A stretch of DNA of 64,000 bases from Pseudomonadota bacterium (GTDB taxonomy: Bacteria > Pseudomonadota > Gammaproteobacteria > QQUJ01): positions 1 through 64,000 of the forward strand of contig QQUJ01000013.1 in the NCBI GenBank assembly GCA_008501635.1, given 5' to 3'. The notes under the pieces are model-generated. The model was not told the DNA's origin and did no database searches. It saw only the letters and a list, made by a program, of their open reading frames with translations. Below, one piece after another: positions 26,182 to 34,932 of this stretch. Made by a program: the position numbers and the translations under genes. The number at the start of each line of letters is the position of its first letter. Position 1 is the stretch's first letter.

Positions 26182-27519
26182 TCAACTCCCTCGCGCCTGC
26201 AGGATGCTCATGCCTTTGAGGAGATTGAGCGCTTCGAATAACGGGTAGTCCGACTGGGCCAGTTTGGCCGCTTTTTTCTTGGCGTCGGGCTTCTCTTCCT
26301 TTTTGGCGCTTTGCTCTTCGCTCTCCTTGCCGTTGCCGTTCTCCAGGTGTTTGGCAAGGTCTGCCTCCTTGACCCGCGTGACGCTGTCATCCTCGGCAGC
26401 GCTGATCTGGATATTGCCCAGTTCGATATCCGGCACGATCCCTTCGGCCTGGATCGAGCGTCCGGCGGGCGTGTAGTAACGCGCCGTGGTGAATTTGACC
26501 GCGGTCTGGTTGGTCATGGGTACGATGGTCTGTACTGAACCCTTGCCGAAGGTTTTCTCGCCCATGATCACGGCGCGCTTGTGGTCCTGCAGCGCACCGG
26601 CGACGATCTCGGACGCGGAGGCCGAGCCGCCGTTGACCAGCACCACCATGGGCGCGCCCTTCAGCACATCGTCCGGGTTGGCATTGAATCGCAGCTTGGA
26701 GTCGGCCACGCGGCCCTCGGTGTAGACGATCAGCCCCTTGGTCAGGAAGGCGTCACTGATCTCCACCGCCGCATTGAGCACACCGCCCGGGTTGTTGCGC
26801 AGATCGAGCACCAGCCCTTTGAGATTGCCCGCGCTCTCCTTGCGCAGTTTCGAGACCGCTTCACGCACGTATTCGTTGGTGCCGGACTGGAAGTGCGAGA
26901 TGCGCAGATAGCCGAAACCGTCTTCCAGCACGCGGCTCTTAACGCTGCGGACCTTGATGACATCGCGGGTCAGCGTCAAGTTGAAGGGTTTCTGAACGCC
27001 TTCGCGCACTATCGTCAACGTGATATCGGTGCCGGGCTTGCCCCGCATCACCTTGACCGCTTCGTTCAGGGTCATGCCCTTTACCGGCGTCTCGTCGAGC
27101 TTGATGATCAGGTCGCCCGGCTTGACGCCGGCGCGCTGCGCGGGGGTGTCGTCGATCGGCGAGACGACCTTGACGAAGCCATCCTCCATGCCGACCTCGA
27201 TGCCCAGGCCACCGAACTCACCCGAGGTGCCGATGCGCAACTCCTTGTAGGCCTCGACATCGAGATACGCCGAATGGGGGTCAAGACCGGAGAGCATGCC
27301 GCGGATGGCGCTCTCCAGCAGCGCCTTATCCTCGACGGGTTCCACGTAGTCCTTTTTGAGGCGGGAGAAGACCTCGGTGAAGACGCGCAGATCATCCAGG
27401 GGAATGCCGGTGGCGGTGTGCTCGTCGCGCTCGGCAAAAACCACGCGCCCCTGGATGAGCGTGACGCCCAGCACCACACCGATGAGCAGGACTAGCAGAT
27501 TGCGGGTCACCAACTTCAT
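26182..27519 (-). CDS. Carboxy-terminal processing peptidase CtpA (S41 family)
   Basis: 445-aa periplasmic serine protease. A signal/anchor segment (NLLVLLIGVVLGVTLIQG) is followed by a PDZ domain (about 90-175; GLGIEVGMEDGFVKVVSPIDDTPAQRAG) and the S41 core. The nucleophile Ser lies in GGSASASEIVAGAL and the catalytic Lys in GEKTFGKGSVQT. The C-terminus is Lys/Glu-rich. Relatives cleave peptidoglycan hydrolases or other envelope proteins, and neighbouring envC regulates amidases, so a shared cell-wall context is plausible. I chose ATG 27519, directly before the signal peptide with GGAG upstream; the frame from 27651 adds low-complexity, non-homologous residues. Confidence 0.9.
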   Translation of the reverse strand: MKLVTRNLLVLLIGVVLGVTLIQGRVVFAERDEHTATGIPLDDLRVFTEVFSRLKKDYVEPVEDKALLESAIRGMLSGLDPHSAYLDVEAYKELRIGTSGEFGGLGIEVGMEDGFVKVVSPIDDTPAQRAGVKPGDLIIKLDETPVKGMTLNEAVKVMRGKPGTDITLTIVREGVQKPFNLTLTRDVIKVRSVKSRVLEDGFGYLRISHFQSGTNEYVREAVSKLRKESAGNLKGLVLDLRNNPGGVLNAAVEISDAFLTKGLIVYTEGRVADSKLRFNANPDDVLKGAPMVVLVNGGSASASEIVAGALQDHKRAVIMGEKTFGKGSVQTIVPMTNQTAVKFTTARYYTPAGRSIQAEGIVPDIELGNIQISAAEDDSVTRVKEADLAKHLENGNGKESEEQSAKKEEKPDAKKKAAKLAQSDYPLFEALNLLKGMSILQARGS

Positions 27520-27664
27520 GATCAACTCCGAGGCCAAAGGCCTATTCAGCAAGCACGAATTCTTAGATGTCTGGCTTCCGGTGCCGGTTCCGGGGGAGGG
27601 CTGGTCCTTTGTATCGCCCGATAAATCAGGGATATGGCGCCGTAGTTGCATTGAGTATGCACCA

Positions 27665-28858
27665 TCATGCGGGCCAATTCATCCCAACATTCAAGCCCTT
27701 GGTGCTTTCGCACCAGCGCTGAGGATTGACCGGCCGACCCCCCTGACGGATCTCGAAATAGAGTCCAGCCTCGCTCTGGCCACCGCTTGCCCCGACACTG
27801 GCTACCACATCACCTGGTTCGACCCAGTCGCCGGTCTCTTTGAAAAGGCTCTGGTTGTGCCCGTAGAGACTCATGAAACCGTCACCGTGATCGATGATCA
27901 GCAGCAAACCAAAGCCGCGCAGCCAGTCGGCGAAGGCCACCCGGCCATGGGAGACGGCACGTACCTCCCGACCCTCGGGGGCATCGATGAGCATTCCCTG
28001 CCAACGCAGTTTGCCGATCGAACGGGGCTCGCCATAGCGGACGGCGATCTTGCCGCGCGTCGGCCAGCGCAGTTTGCCACGCAGCTTGGCGAATGCGGTG
28101 CGTTCGGCGTTTTCCGCCGCCGGGCGGCGCGCCAGATCCTGCAACAGGCGGACCAGGCGCTGTTCGTCCTCCTGAAGATTGGTGAGCTGTCTGCCGGTGG
28201 ATTTGATCCCCTGGTTGATCCTTGCGAGCAACTCCCTGCGCGCGCTGCGCCCCGCCTCCAGTGTCCGCTGTTCGCCGAGTTGGCGATCGCGTAATGCCGC
28301 GAGTTCGACATTCTTTTCGGTTATCTGAAGTTCTACCTGGTCGAGTTCCTGCAGTGTGGTGCGAACCTGGCTGATCTGTTGGGCGCGGGCGCGATTGAAG
28401 TAGTCGTAGTAGACCAGCGCGCGACCGACACGCGCCGGGTCCTGCTGATTGAGAAGCATTTTTAGCTGCTCCTGGCGCCCCATGGCGTAGGCGGCGCGCA
28501 CCTGCCTGGCGAGGAGGTCGCGTTGTTCGGCGAGGCTGCCATGCAGTTTGCCGCGCCGCTCATGGAGCGCCTTGAGTTCGCGCGACCCCTTCTCGAGGTC
28601 ATTGTCGATAGTGCGCAGACTGCGTGCGACGCCGCCCAGTTGAGTCTCGATGTTTTGCAGAATGCCCTGGAGTTCACCACGTTCGGTCTGGGAGCGTTTC
28701 AACGCCTCCTGCAGGTCGCGGATCTGACCGCGTACCGCCTCCAGACGTTTCTGATGGGTCGGTTCTTCCTTGGCGGCGAGGGGCAGGGACAACAGGGTGC
28801 CTAAGGCAAGGAGGGTTGCGCTGGCGAGGAGACCGAAGGTGTAAGGGCCTGGTTTCAC
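27665..28858 (-). CDS. envC: Murein hydrolase activator EnvC
   Basis: 397-aa periplasmic protein: signal peptide (about 1-29), long coiled coil (about 32-240, RLEAVRGQIRDLQEALKRSQTERGELQ), and a C-terminal LytM/M23-like domain (about 285-395). In the LytM domain the HxH zinc ligands are partly lost (LYFEIR instead of LHFEIR) while YGHN remains. This degenerate form is as expected for EnvC, which activates AmiA/AmiB amidases at the divisome rather than cutting murein itself. It is separated from ctpA by 145 bp. Confidence 0.88.
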   Translation of the reverse strand: MKPGPYTFGLLASATLLALGTLLSLPLAAKEEPTHQKRLEAVRGQIRDLQEALKRSQTERGELQGILQNIETQLGGVARSLRTIDNDLEKGSRELKALHERRGKLHGSLAEQRDLLARQVRAAYAMGRQEQLKMLLNQQDPARVGRALVYYDYFNRARAQQISQVRTTLQELDQVELQITEKNVELAALRDRQLGEQRTLEAGRSARRELLARINQGIKSTGRQLTNLQEDEQRLVRLLQDLARRPAAENAERTAFAKLRGKLRWPTRGKIAVRYGEPRSIGKLRWQGMLIDAPEGREVRAVSHGRVAFADWLRGFGLLLIIDHGDGFMSLYGHNQSLFKETGDWVEPGDVVASVGASGGQSEAGLYFEIRQGGRPVNPQRWCESTKGLNVGMNWPA

Positions 28859-28987
28859 AGTATATTAGTGTATACTTGAATTCAGTGGTATTAATATAAG
28901 GTCAGCCAATCCGACGCGGGCACCGTCAGAGCGGCTACTTTACAGGAAATGCGGGGTCCCCGGTGTGTCGACCGGTTGGCATTGACG

Positions 28988-29329
28988 ATGTCCAAGGTGA
29001 ACAATTTTATGGTGATCGAGATCAGCAGTTTTCTGGCAGCCAAGGAAGAGGACATTGAGCGTACATCGCGTTCGCTGAAGGCGATGTCTCATCCCTTACG
29101 GTTGAAAATCCTTTGCACCCTCGGTGACGAGGAGGTCAGCGTGCAGGATATCGCCGAACATGTGGGTACTTCGCAGAGCAATATCTCCCAGCATCTGGCG
29201 ATCCTGCGGGACAAGGGTATACTTGCGTCGCGCAAGGATGCCAATCGGGTCTATTACCGGGTAGGGGATGCCCGGACGCTGCGCTTGCTGGACATGATGC
29301 GCGAGGTGTTCTGCTCCAGTCCGGGTTGA
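28988..29329 (+). CDS. ArsR-family regulator with SqrR/BigR-like cysteine pair
   Basis: 113-aa winged-helix repressor from this start; alternative ATG at 29009 (upstream AAGGTG) or the longer frame from 28949. The core SHPLRLKILCTLGDEEVSVQDIAEHVGTSQSNISQHLAILRDKGILASRK is typical ArsR/SmtB. The only cysteines are C43 and C109, 66 residues apart. SqrR (C41/C107) and BigR (C42/C108), which sense reactive sulfur by forming a polysulfide bridge, have the same spacing. The canonical metal site of ArsR (CxC in helix 3) is absent. A rhodanese gene lies 131 bp downstream on the same strand, supporting a sulfur-sensing role by inference. Confidence 0.82.
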   Translation: MSKVNNFMVIEISSFLAAKEEDIERTSRSLKAMSHPLRLKILCTLGDEEVSVQDIAEHVGTSQSNISQHLAILRDKGILASRKDANRVYYRVGDARTLRLLDMMREVFCSSPG

Positions 29330-29396
29330 ACTCCCGCTTGGGCTTCCAGGCGGGGCCCGGGCAGCGAGCGAGCCCGGCGTAGTGCACCCACTGGTT

Positions 29397-29416
29397 GCCC
29401 GCACGGGCTTTTGTTT
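29397..29416 (+). terminator. Possible weak terminator between ArsR and rhodanese genes
   Basis: GCCC-GCAC-GGGC is followed by TTTTGTTT. The stem is only 4-5 bp, so termination would be partial at best. Confidence 0.4.
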
Positions 29417-29460
29417 GATTGTGAGCCTGCCCTAGAGCCGGCGTTGAATGTCTGGGATCT

Positions 29461-29925
29461 ATGGAACGCCTGATCGAGTTTTCAACCAATCATTGGTACT
29501 ACACGCTGGCGCTTGCAGCGACTTTGGGGATGCTGACCTACTCGTTTGTGGCGCCACGTTTTCGCAAGTTCAAGGCGGTCTCGCCGATCGAGGCTACCGG
29601 ATTGATCAACCGTCAGGACGCCGTGGTGCTCGATATCCGGGAAAGCCACGAGTACAACAGCGGCCACATCGTGGACTCGATCCATATCCCGCTCGCCAAG
29701 CTTCCGACACGGCTGAAAGAGCTGGAGTCGCACAAGTCCAAGCCCATCATCGTCATGTGCCGGACCGGCACGCGTACCACCCCCGCCTGCAACAGTCTGG
29801 TCAACAACGGTTTCGAACAGGTCTATACCCTACACGGTGGCTTGGTTGAATGGGAAGCGGCCAATTTGCCCGTGTCACGATCCAGTAAGCCCAAGAAAAA
29901 GCGCAAGGGTGACAAGAAGGAGTAG
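29461..29925 (+). CDS. Membrane-anchored rhodanese-domain protein (YibN-like)
   Basis: 154-aa protein. One N-terminal transmembrane helix (about 13-30) is followed by a single rhodanese domain (about 40-135) with DAVVLDIRESHEYNSGHIVDSIHIPL and the active-site loop CRTGTR starting at C100. The C-terminus is Lys-rich. Rhodaneses carry sulfane sulfur on the loop Cys. The yibN-grxC-secB-gpsA order is conserved with E. coli. It starts 2 bp before grxC. Confidence 0.9.
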   Translation: MERLIEFSTNHWYYTLALAATLGMLTYSFVAPRFRKFKAVSPIEATGLINRQDAVVLDIRESHEYNSGHIVDSIHIPLAKLPTRLKELESHKSKPIIVMCRTGTRTTPACNSLVNNGFEQVYTLHGGLVEWEAANLPVSRSSKPKKKRKGDKKE

Positions 29926-29927
29926 CC

Positions 29928-30191
29928 GTGGCCGAGGTTGTGATCTACACCACTGCCACTTGCCCCTACTGTATGCGGGCGCGGCGGCTGTTGGAGCGTA
30001 AAGGGGTCTCCTTTCAGGAAATCAGGGTCGATCTCGAACCCTCGCGCTGGCAGGAAATGGAAGAGCGCAGCCGGCGCAATACAGTCCCGCAGATCTTTAT
30101 CGGACATCGCTCGATCGGCGGGTTTGACGATCTGGCTGAGTTGGATTTCGACGGTGAACTCGACGGACTGCTGGGAAGTTCGAGCCAATAA
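29928..30191 (+). CDS. grxC: Glutaredoxin 3
   Basis: 87-aa dithiol glutaredoxin with active-site C12-P-Y-C15. TVPQIFIGHRSIGGFDDL contains the cis-Pro and the GG glutathione-binding turn. It reduces disulfides and mixed glutathione disulfides in the cytoplasm. GTG start at 29928, two bases after the rhodanese stop, with GGAG upstream. secB follows after 21 bp. Confidence 0.93.
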   Translation: MAEVVIYTTATCPYCMRARRLLERKGVSFQEIRVDLEPSRWQEMEERSRRNTVPQIFIGHRSIGGFDDLAELDFDGELDGLLGSSSQ

Positions 30192-30212
30192 CCGCAAACA
30201 GAAGAGAGCACG

Positions 30213-30686
30213 ATGGCTGAAGAGAATCAGGAGCAACCGGCACCGGAGTCTAAAGGTGTCAACGTCCAGAAAATCTATCTCAAGGACGTTTCGTTGGAGG
30301 TACCCGGCGCGCCGCTGGTTTTCCAGAATGAGTGGAATCCCGATGCCGATGTGCAGCTGGGGACTGCCAGCAAGAAACTCGGCGACGGTGTCTTTGAGGT
30401 TGTGTTGACCGTGACCGTCACCACCAAACTCAAGGATCAGACCGCGTTCCTGGTGGAAGTCAAACAGGCCGGCGTCTTTAGCATGCAGGGTTTCGGCGAA
30501 CAGGAGTACGGCCCGCTGCTCGGCAGTTTCTGCCCCGGCGTGCTGTTTCCCTACGCTCGTGAAGCGATCTCCGACCTCGTGGGTAAGGCAGGATTTCCCC
30601 AGCTGCTTCTTCAGCCGGTCAATTTCGATGCCCTGTATGCGCAGCACGTGCAGCAGCAGGCGCAGGCGGCCGAAAAGGCCCATTGA
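30213..30686 (+). CDS. secB: Protein-export chaperone SecB
   Basis: 157-aa tetrameric cytosolic chaperone that keeps precursors export-competent and hands them to SecA. The family pattern is clear: VQKIYLKDVSLEVPGAPLVF, then WNPDADVQLG, VEVKQAGVFSMQGFGE and CPGVLFPYAREAISDLVGKAGFPQLLLQPVNFDALYAQ. An acidic N-terminal extension (AEENQEQPAPE) is common. It is in the conserved grxC-secB-gpsA cluster. Confidence 0.95.
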   Translation: MAEENQEQPAPESKGVNVQKIYLKDVSLEVPGAPLVFQNEWNPDADVQLGTASKKLGDGVFEVVLTVTVTTKLKDQTAFLVEVKQAGVFSMQGFGEQEYGPLLGSFCPGVLFPYAREAISDLVGKAGFPQLLLQPVNFDALYAQHVQQQAQAAEKAH

Positions 30687-30703
30687 GCGGGATTGCGGTG
30701 GGG

Positions 30704-31717
30704 ATGATGAAGCCGACCGCACCGCCCATCGCTGTACTCGGTGCCGGATCGTGGGGTACCGCCCTGGCGCTGCTGCTGGTGCGCAATGGCCATCGGGTGC
30801 GACTTTGGGACCACTTTTCCGAGCACATCGCCGCCCTGGTACGCGATCGGGTCAACAGCCGCTATCTGCCCGATTTTCCCTTGCCCAAAAAACTGGAACC
30901 CAGCGCTGATCTGGCGGCGACCATCGAGGGTGTGACCGATATCCTGGTCGTGGTTCCCAGCCATGTCTTTCAGGCGCTGCTCGAGGAGTTGCGCCCACTG
31001 ATCGCCGCTGAGCAAAGATTGATCTGGGCGACCAAGGGGCTGGTGAACGGGCGACTGCTCCACGAGGTGGCAGCGGAAATTATCGGGGTCGATCGTCCGC
31101 TGGCGGCGGTGTCGGGGCCGAGCTTTGCGGGGGAAGTGGCCGCCTTATTGCCCACTGCCGTCACGGTGGCCTCCCCTTCGCAGGCTTATGCGCAAGTCGT
31201 GGCCGGGTACCTGCACAGTTCGCGATTCCGCGCCTACACCAGCCAGGATATGGTGGGCGTCGGTTTGGGTGGTGCGGTGAAGAACGTCCTGGCCGTGGCG
31301 GCCGGGATCGCGGATGGTTTGGGTTTTGGCGCCAACGGGCGGTCGGCCTTAATTACCCGTGGGCTGGCTGAGATGATGCGCCTGGGCGAAACCCTGGGAG
31401 CCGATCGCGAGACCTTTATGGGCTTGGCCGGTGTTGGCGATCTGGTGCTCACCTGCACCGACAACCAATCGCGCAACCGGCGCATGGGATTGGCGCTGGC
31501 ACAGGGTTTGGGACAGCAACGCGCGATGGAGGAGATCGGGCAGGTGGTCGAGGGCGTCAGGACCACCAGGGAAGTGTGGGCCATGGCGCGTACTCATGGC
31601 GTCGACATGCCGATCACCGAACAGACCTATCGCGTGCTTTACGAAGATCGCTCGCCGCGTGAGGCGGTGCGGGATCTGCTGATCCGCGACCAGAAGCCGG
31701 AGTTTGACCTGGATTAG
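30704..31717 (+). CDS. gpsA: Glycerol-3-phosphate dehydrogenase [NAD(P)+]
   Basis: 337-aa enzyme making sn-glycerol 3-phosphate from dihydroxyacetone phosphate for phospholipid synthesis. N-terminal Rossmann loop IAVLGAGSWGTALA; ATKGL; SGPSFAGEVA; catalytic-Lys region GLGGAVKNVLAVAAGIADGLGFG; AGVGDLVLTCT. I chose ATG 30704 (followed by ATG 30707), with G-rich sequence upstream. The frame is open from a TTG overlapping the secB stop (30683). The 3' end overlaps the convergent trmL by 4 bp. Confidence 0.95.
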   Translation: MMKPTAPPIAVLGAGSWGTALALLLVRNGHRVRLWDHFSEHIAALVRDRVNSRYLPDFPLPKKLEPSADLAATIEGVTDILVVVPSHVFQALLEELRPLIAAEQRLIWATKGLVNGRLLHEVAAEIIGVDRPLAAVSGPSFAGEVAALLPTAVTVASPSQAYAQVVAGYLHSSRFRAYTSQDMVGVGLGGAVKNVLAVAAGIADGLGFGANGRSALITRGLAEMMRLGETLGADRETFMGLAGVGDLVLTCTDNQSRNRRMGLALAQGLGQQRAMEEIGQVVEGVRTTREVWAMARTHGVDMPITEQTYRVLYEDRSPREAVRDLLIRDQKPEFDLD

Positions 31718-32178
31718 CCGGCGCCGGCAAAACCGTGCTGACGCCAGGCTTCGAACAGCACCACCGCTACGGCGTTGGACAGATTGAGGCTGCGGTTCCC
31801 GCCTACCATCGGAATGCATATCAGGTGCGCCGCGGGTAGCTCGTCCAACAATGGTTGGGGCAGACCACGGGTCTCGGGACCGAACAACAACGCATCTCCC
31901 GGCTGGTAGCGCACATCGGTGTGATGCTGGCGGCCACGCGTGGAGCAGGCAAGCACCCGGGTCGGCTGTGCCGCCGCAATAAAGTGCTCCAGGGAATCGT
32001 GCTCGCGCAACTCGGCGCGTTCGCGGTAGTCGAGACCGGCGCGACGCAGTTGCTTGTCATCAACGGAAAAACCCAACGGACGGATCAGGTGCAGGCGCGC
32101 ACCCGTGTTGACGCACAGGCGTATGATGTTGCCGGTATTCGGGGGGATTTCGGGCTGGTAGAGTACGACGTGAAACAC
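31714..32178 (-). CDS. trmL: tRNA (cytidine(34)-2'-O)-methyltransferase TrmL
   Basis: 154-aa SPOUT methyltransferase modifying the wobble position of leucine tRNAs. It aligns with E. coli TrmL from start to end: VVLYQPEIPPNTGNIIRLCVNTG, DDKQLRRAGLDY, LFGPETRGLP and IPMVGGNRSLNLSNAVAVVLFEAWRQ, the knotted SAM site. The start is GTG at 32178 with GGAG five bases upstream; the longer frame from 32265 is not homologous. Convergent with gpsA, divergent from the pyrD-like gene. Confidence 0.93.
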   Translation of the reverse strand: MFHVVLYQPEIPPNTGNIIRLCVNTGARLHLIRPLGFSVDDKQLRRAGLDYRERAELREHDSLEHFIAAAQPTRVLACSTRGRQHHTDVRYQPGDALLFGPETRGLPQPLLDELPAAHLICIPMVGGNRSLNLSNAVAVVLFEAWRQHGFAGAG

Positions 32179-32204
32179 TGCGACTCCAAAGAGACGGGTA
32201 GAGC

Positions 32205-33152
32205 ATGAGTGCCGAAGATCTGCCGACGCTGGCCATTGATTTCTGCGGTCTTGACTTCGCGACACCGCTGGTGCTGTTGTCGGGCTGCGTCGGGTTCGGC
32301 GAAGAGTACACGCGGGTGGAGGGATTTTCCAACCGCGACGCCGGCGCGGTGTGCCTCAAGGGCACCACCCTGGAGCCGCGGCTCGGCAATCCCGCCCATC
32401 GTGTCTATGAAACACCGGAAGGTATGCTCAACTCCATCGGGCTACAGAACCCAGGTGTTGATGCGGTCGTGCGCAAGATACTGCCGCAACTCGATTTTAC
32501 CGAGACGCGCTTTATCGCCAATGTCTCCGGCTGCACCCTGGAGGAGTATGTGGAAGTGACGCGGCGATTCGACGCTTCGCCCATCGACGCCATCGAGATC
32601 AATATCTCCTGCCCCAACGTCGAGGCGGGGGGCGTCATCTTCGGCAACGATCCCGACATGTCGGCCCGCGTGGTGGCGGCCTGCCGCGCGGTGACCGAAA
32701 AACCGCTCATCACCAAGCTCTCGCCCAATCAGACCGATATTGCCGAGAATGCCCGGCGCTGTATCGAGGCCGGCAGTGATGCCTTTGCAGTCATCAACAC
32801 TTTGATGGGTATGGCGGTCGATGTGGAAAGCCGGACACCGGTCATGGGCAACAATCAGGGCGGGCTCTCGGGCCCGGCCATCAAGCCGGTGGCGCTGTTG
32901 AAGGTCCATCAGGTCTACCAGGTGTGCCGCAATCACGGCATTCCCATCATTGGACAGGGGGGTATCACAACGGCGGAGGATGCCCTGGAGTTTCTGATCG
33001 CCGGTGCCTCTGCAGTGGGTATCGGAACGGCGCTTTTCTATGACCCCTTGGTGTGCAAAGAAATTAACAGCGGAATCAGCGACTACCTCCAACGTCATGA
33101 TCTGCACGGGGTGGCGCAGTTGACCGGGTCGTTGCGGCTCAATCCGCGTTGA
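32205..33152 (+). CDS. Dihydroorotate dehydrogenase, class 1B-like catalytic subunit
   Basis: 315-aa FMN TIM-barrel enzyme of the class 1 DHODH family. INISCPNVEAGGVIFGNDP contains the catalytic Cys of class 1 enzymes (class 2 has Ser). VCLKGTTLEPRLGNPAHRVYE, KLSPNQTDIAENA and IIGQGGITTAEDALEFLIAGASAVGIGTALF are FMN/substrate motifs. The pattern is closest to PyrDB of class 1B, which normally works with an FAD/2Fe-2S subunit PyrK. No pyrK is near. Most gammaproteobacteria use the quinone-linked class 2 enzyme, so this could be an additional or alternative DHODH. I leave the symbol empty. Confidence 0.87.
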   Translation: MSAEDLPTLAIDFCGLDFATPLVLLSGCVGFGEEYTRVEGFSNRDAGAVCLKGTTLEPRLGNPAHRVYETPEGMLNSIGLQNPGVDAVVRKILPQLDFTETRFIANVSGCTLEEYVEVTRRFDASPIDAIEINISCPNVEAGGVIFGNDPDMSARVVAACRAVTEKPLITKLSPNQTDIAENARRCIEAGSDAFAVINTLMGMAVDVESRTPVMGNNQGGLSGPAIKPVALLKVHQVYQVCRNHGIPIIGQGGITTAEDALEFLIAGASAVGIGTALFYDPLVCKEINSGISDYLQRHDLHGVAQLTGSLRLNPR

Positions 33153-33346
33153 CGGTCTGTGATGGATTTCAGGGGCCGCAGCGGGTTTGTAAAGAGTGAT
33201 TAAATAAGTAGAAAAACCAAAGACAACATCGAGTTAGCTTATATACCTAATAACAAACTTGATGTAATATCAGGAATGTTGTGTTTCTATGGGCCAATTT
33301 TAATTGATTCCGGCGGCCCAATCCCGGAATCGCATAACCGTAGAAT
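33153..33346. promoter_or_regulatory. AT-rich region upstream of the msh operon
   Basis: The stretch from about 33190 to 33310 is strongly AT-rich compared with its surroundings and contains several possible -10-like hexamers. It presumably carries the promoter of the msh biogenesis operon. I cannot assign a single promoter with confidence. Confidence 0.4.
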
Positions 33347-34324
33347 GTGATCGGGGAGGATCAGGCGCTGCTTTCATTTCTGAGAAAATCAGCTTCGCGC
33401 TCCGGTATCACCGGCATCGCACTGAGCGATGAGGGCCTGTCCCTTGTGCATGCAAAGCCCTCTTCACAGGGTGTACCGCAGATCGACAGTTGCGAGTTTC
33501 TCCCGGTCAATGGATCCACTGATGTAGCTGCGCAACTCGCGGACTGGGTCGCGCAGCACGACGCCAAGGGTCGTGTATGTGTTGGCGTGATGGAGCCCGG
33601 TGGATACCAACTGTTGCAGGTGGAGCCCCCCAACGTCGAACCGGGAGAGATGCGTGAGGCGGTGCGTTGGCGTATCAAGGATCTGGTGAGTTTTTCGGTC
33701 GAAAATGCGGCCATAGATCTGTTGCATCTTCCCGAGGGAGGTACACAGGGGCGCACGGCCTATGTCGTCGCTGCGGAAGGGGAGCTCATTGAGCAGCGCG
33801 CCGACCTGATCCTGGGTGCAGGCCTGGAGTTGCGGGCGATCGACATCACCGAGATGGCGCTGCGCAATATTGCGCAACGCATGCCGGAGAACGAAACCGG
33901 TGTCGCACTGCTCTGGGTGGGGCGTACCACGAGTCGAATCGGGCTATACAGACAATCCAATCTTTATCTGGCCCGCAGTATCAATACCGGATGGTCTCAG
34001 CTGGCAGGACGCGGCGACGAGAGTGGCCTGTCGCTGGCACCGGATGCGCAGTTGCTCGATGGTATGGTGCTCGAGATGCAGCGTTCGCTGGATTACTACG
34101 AAAGCCATTTCGGTCAGAACCCGGTTAACACATTGGTAGTGTTGCCGACGGTGGAACCCGTGCCCTCGCTGATAGAGCATCTGGAGCAGAACATGGCCCT
34201 CACGGTTCGGCTGTTTGAGCCCGAATCGATTGCTGATTGGGCAGAGATTCCCGACCCCGTTGTACTGGCGCGCTGCATTACCGCCTTGGGTGGTGCGCTG
34301 CGTGATGAGCATGGTGCGAAATGA
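33347..34324 (+). CDS. mshI: MSHA biogenesis protein MshI (PilM-like actin-fold)
   Basis: 325-aa cytoplasmic PilM-like protein, first gene of the pilus operon. The segments SGITGIALSDEGLSLVHA, VGVMEPGGYQLLQVEPPNVEPGEMREAVRWRIKDLVSFSVENAAIDLL and LLWVGRTTSRIGLYRQSNLYLARSIN correspond to the actin-like ATP fold of type IV pilus assembly platforms. The GTG start at 33347 gives homology to the family but lacks a clear ribosome-binding site; a GGGGAGG sequence lies just inside the reading frame, so a start nearer LLSFLRK cannot be excluded. It overlaps the next gene by 4 bp. Confidence 0.82.
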   Translation: MIGEDQALLSFLRKSASRSGITGIALSDEGLSLVHAKPSSQGVPQIDSCEFLPVNGSTDVAAQLADWVAQHDAKGRVCVGVMEPGGYQLLQVEPPNVEPGEMREAVRWRIKDLVSFSVENAAIDLLHLPEGGTQGRTAYVVAAEGELIEQRADLILGAGLELRAIDITEMALRNIAQRMPENETGVALLWVGRTTSRIGLYRQSNLYLARSINTGWSQLAGRGDESGLSLAPDAQLLDGMVLEMQRSLDYYESHFGQNPVNTLVVLPTVEPVPSLIEHLEQNMALTVRLFEPESIADWAEIPDPVVLARCITALGGALRDEHGAK

Positions 34325-34932
34325 TGCAGCAGATCAACCTCTATCAGCCAGGACGGCACGCCGGACCAAGTCTTGCGGCGGCGAATGGTTACCTTGCCAT
34401 GCTGATCATCGCTGTACTGCTGATGGGCGTTTACTACGCCATAGGCTTGTGGCAATTCAATCAGGCACGGCAGGAAGTTGCGCGATTGGAAATCAAGAAT
34501 GGTGAACTATCCAATCAGCGCGATACCCTGAGTGAGCAGGTGCAGCAGATGCAACCCAGCGTAGCGCTGGAGACCGAGGTGAGCCGATTGGAGGGTGATC
34601 TGGAGGCAAAGCGAAAAGTACAGAAACTCCTCAACGGTGATACGGCGGGAAATCGCGCAGGCTTTTCCCAGCATTTGGAGGGACTGGCGCGCCACCCACT
34701 GAAAGGGTTGTGGTTGACGGGGGTCTCGATTGAAAACGGCGGCCGGCAATTGGGTCTGCGTGGCAATGCGTTGAGCGCCGAATTGCTGCCGCGCTACCTG
34801 GAGACGCTGCGCGATGAAGCGGCTTTTGCCGGGCGCGAGTTTCGCTCGTTGAACATGAATCGTCCCGTGCAGGATTCCACAAGTATCGAGTTTCAACTTC
34901 GCACGCTCGCTGACGAGGGGGAAAGCCGGTGA
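34321..34932 (+). CDS. PilN-like MSHA biogenesis protein
   Basis: 203-aa inner-membrane protein with the PilN start QQINLYQPG, one transmembrane helix (about 25-45), a coiled coil (about 48-100) and a C-terminal periplasmic alpha/beta fold containing GLWLTGVSIENGGRQLGLRGNAL. In other msh clusters the equivalent gene is labelled MshI2. It links the cytoplasmic MshI and periplasmic MshJ in the alignment complex. Overlaps on both sides (4 bp each) show tight translational coupling. Confidence 0.8.
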   Translation: MMQQINLYQPGRHAGPSLAAANGYLAMLIIAVLLMGVYYAIGLWQFNQARQEVARLEIKNGELSNQRDTLSEQVQQMQPSVALETEVSRLEGDLEAKRKVQKLLNGDTAGNRAGFSQHLEGLARHPLKGLWLTGVSIENGGRQLGLRGNALSAELLPRYLETLRDEAAFAGREFRSLNMNRPVQDSTSIEFQLRTLADEGESR

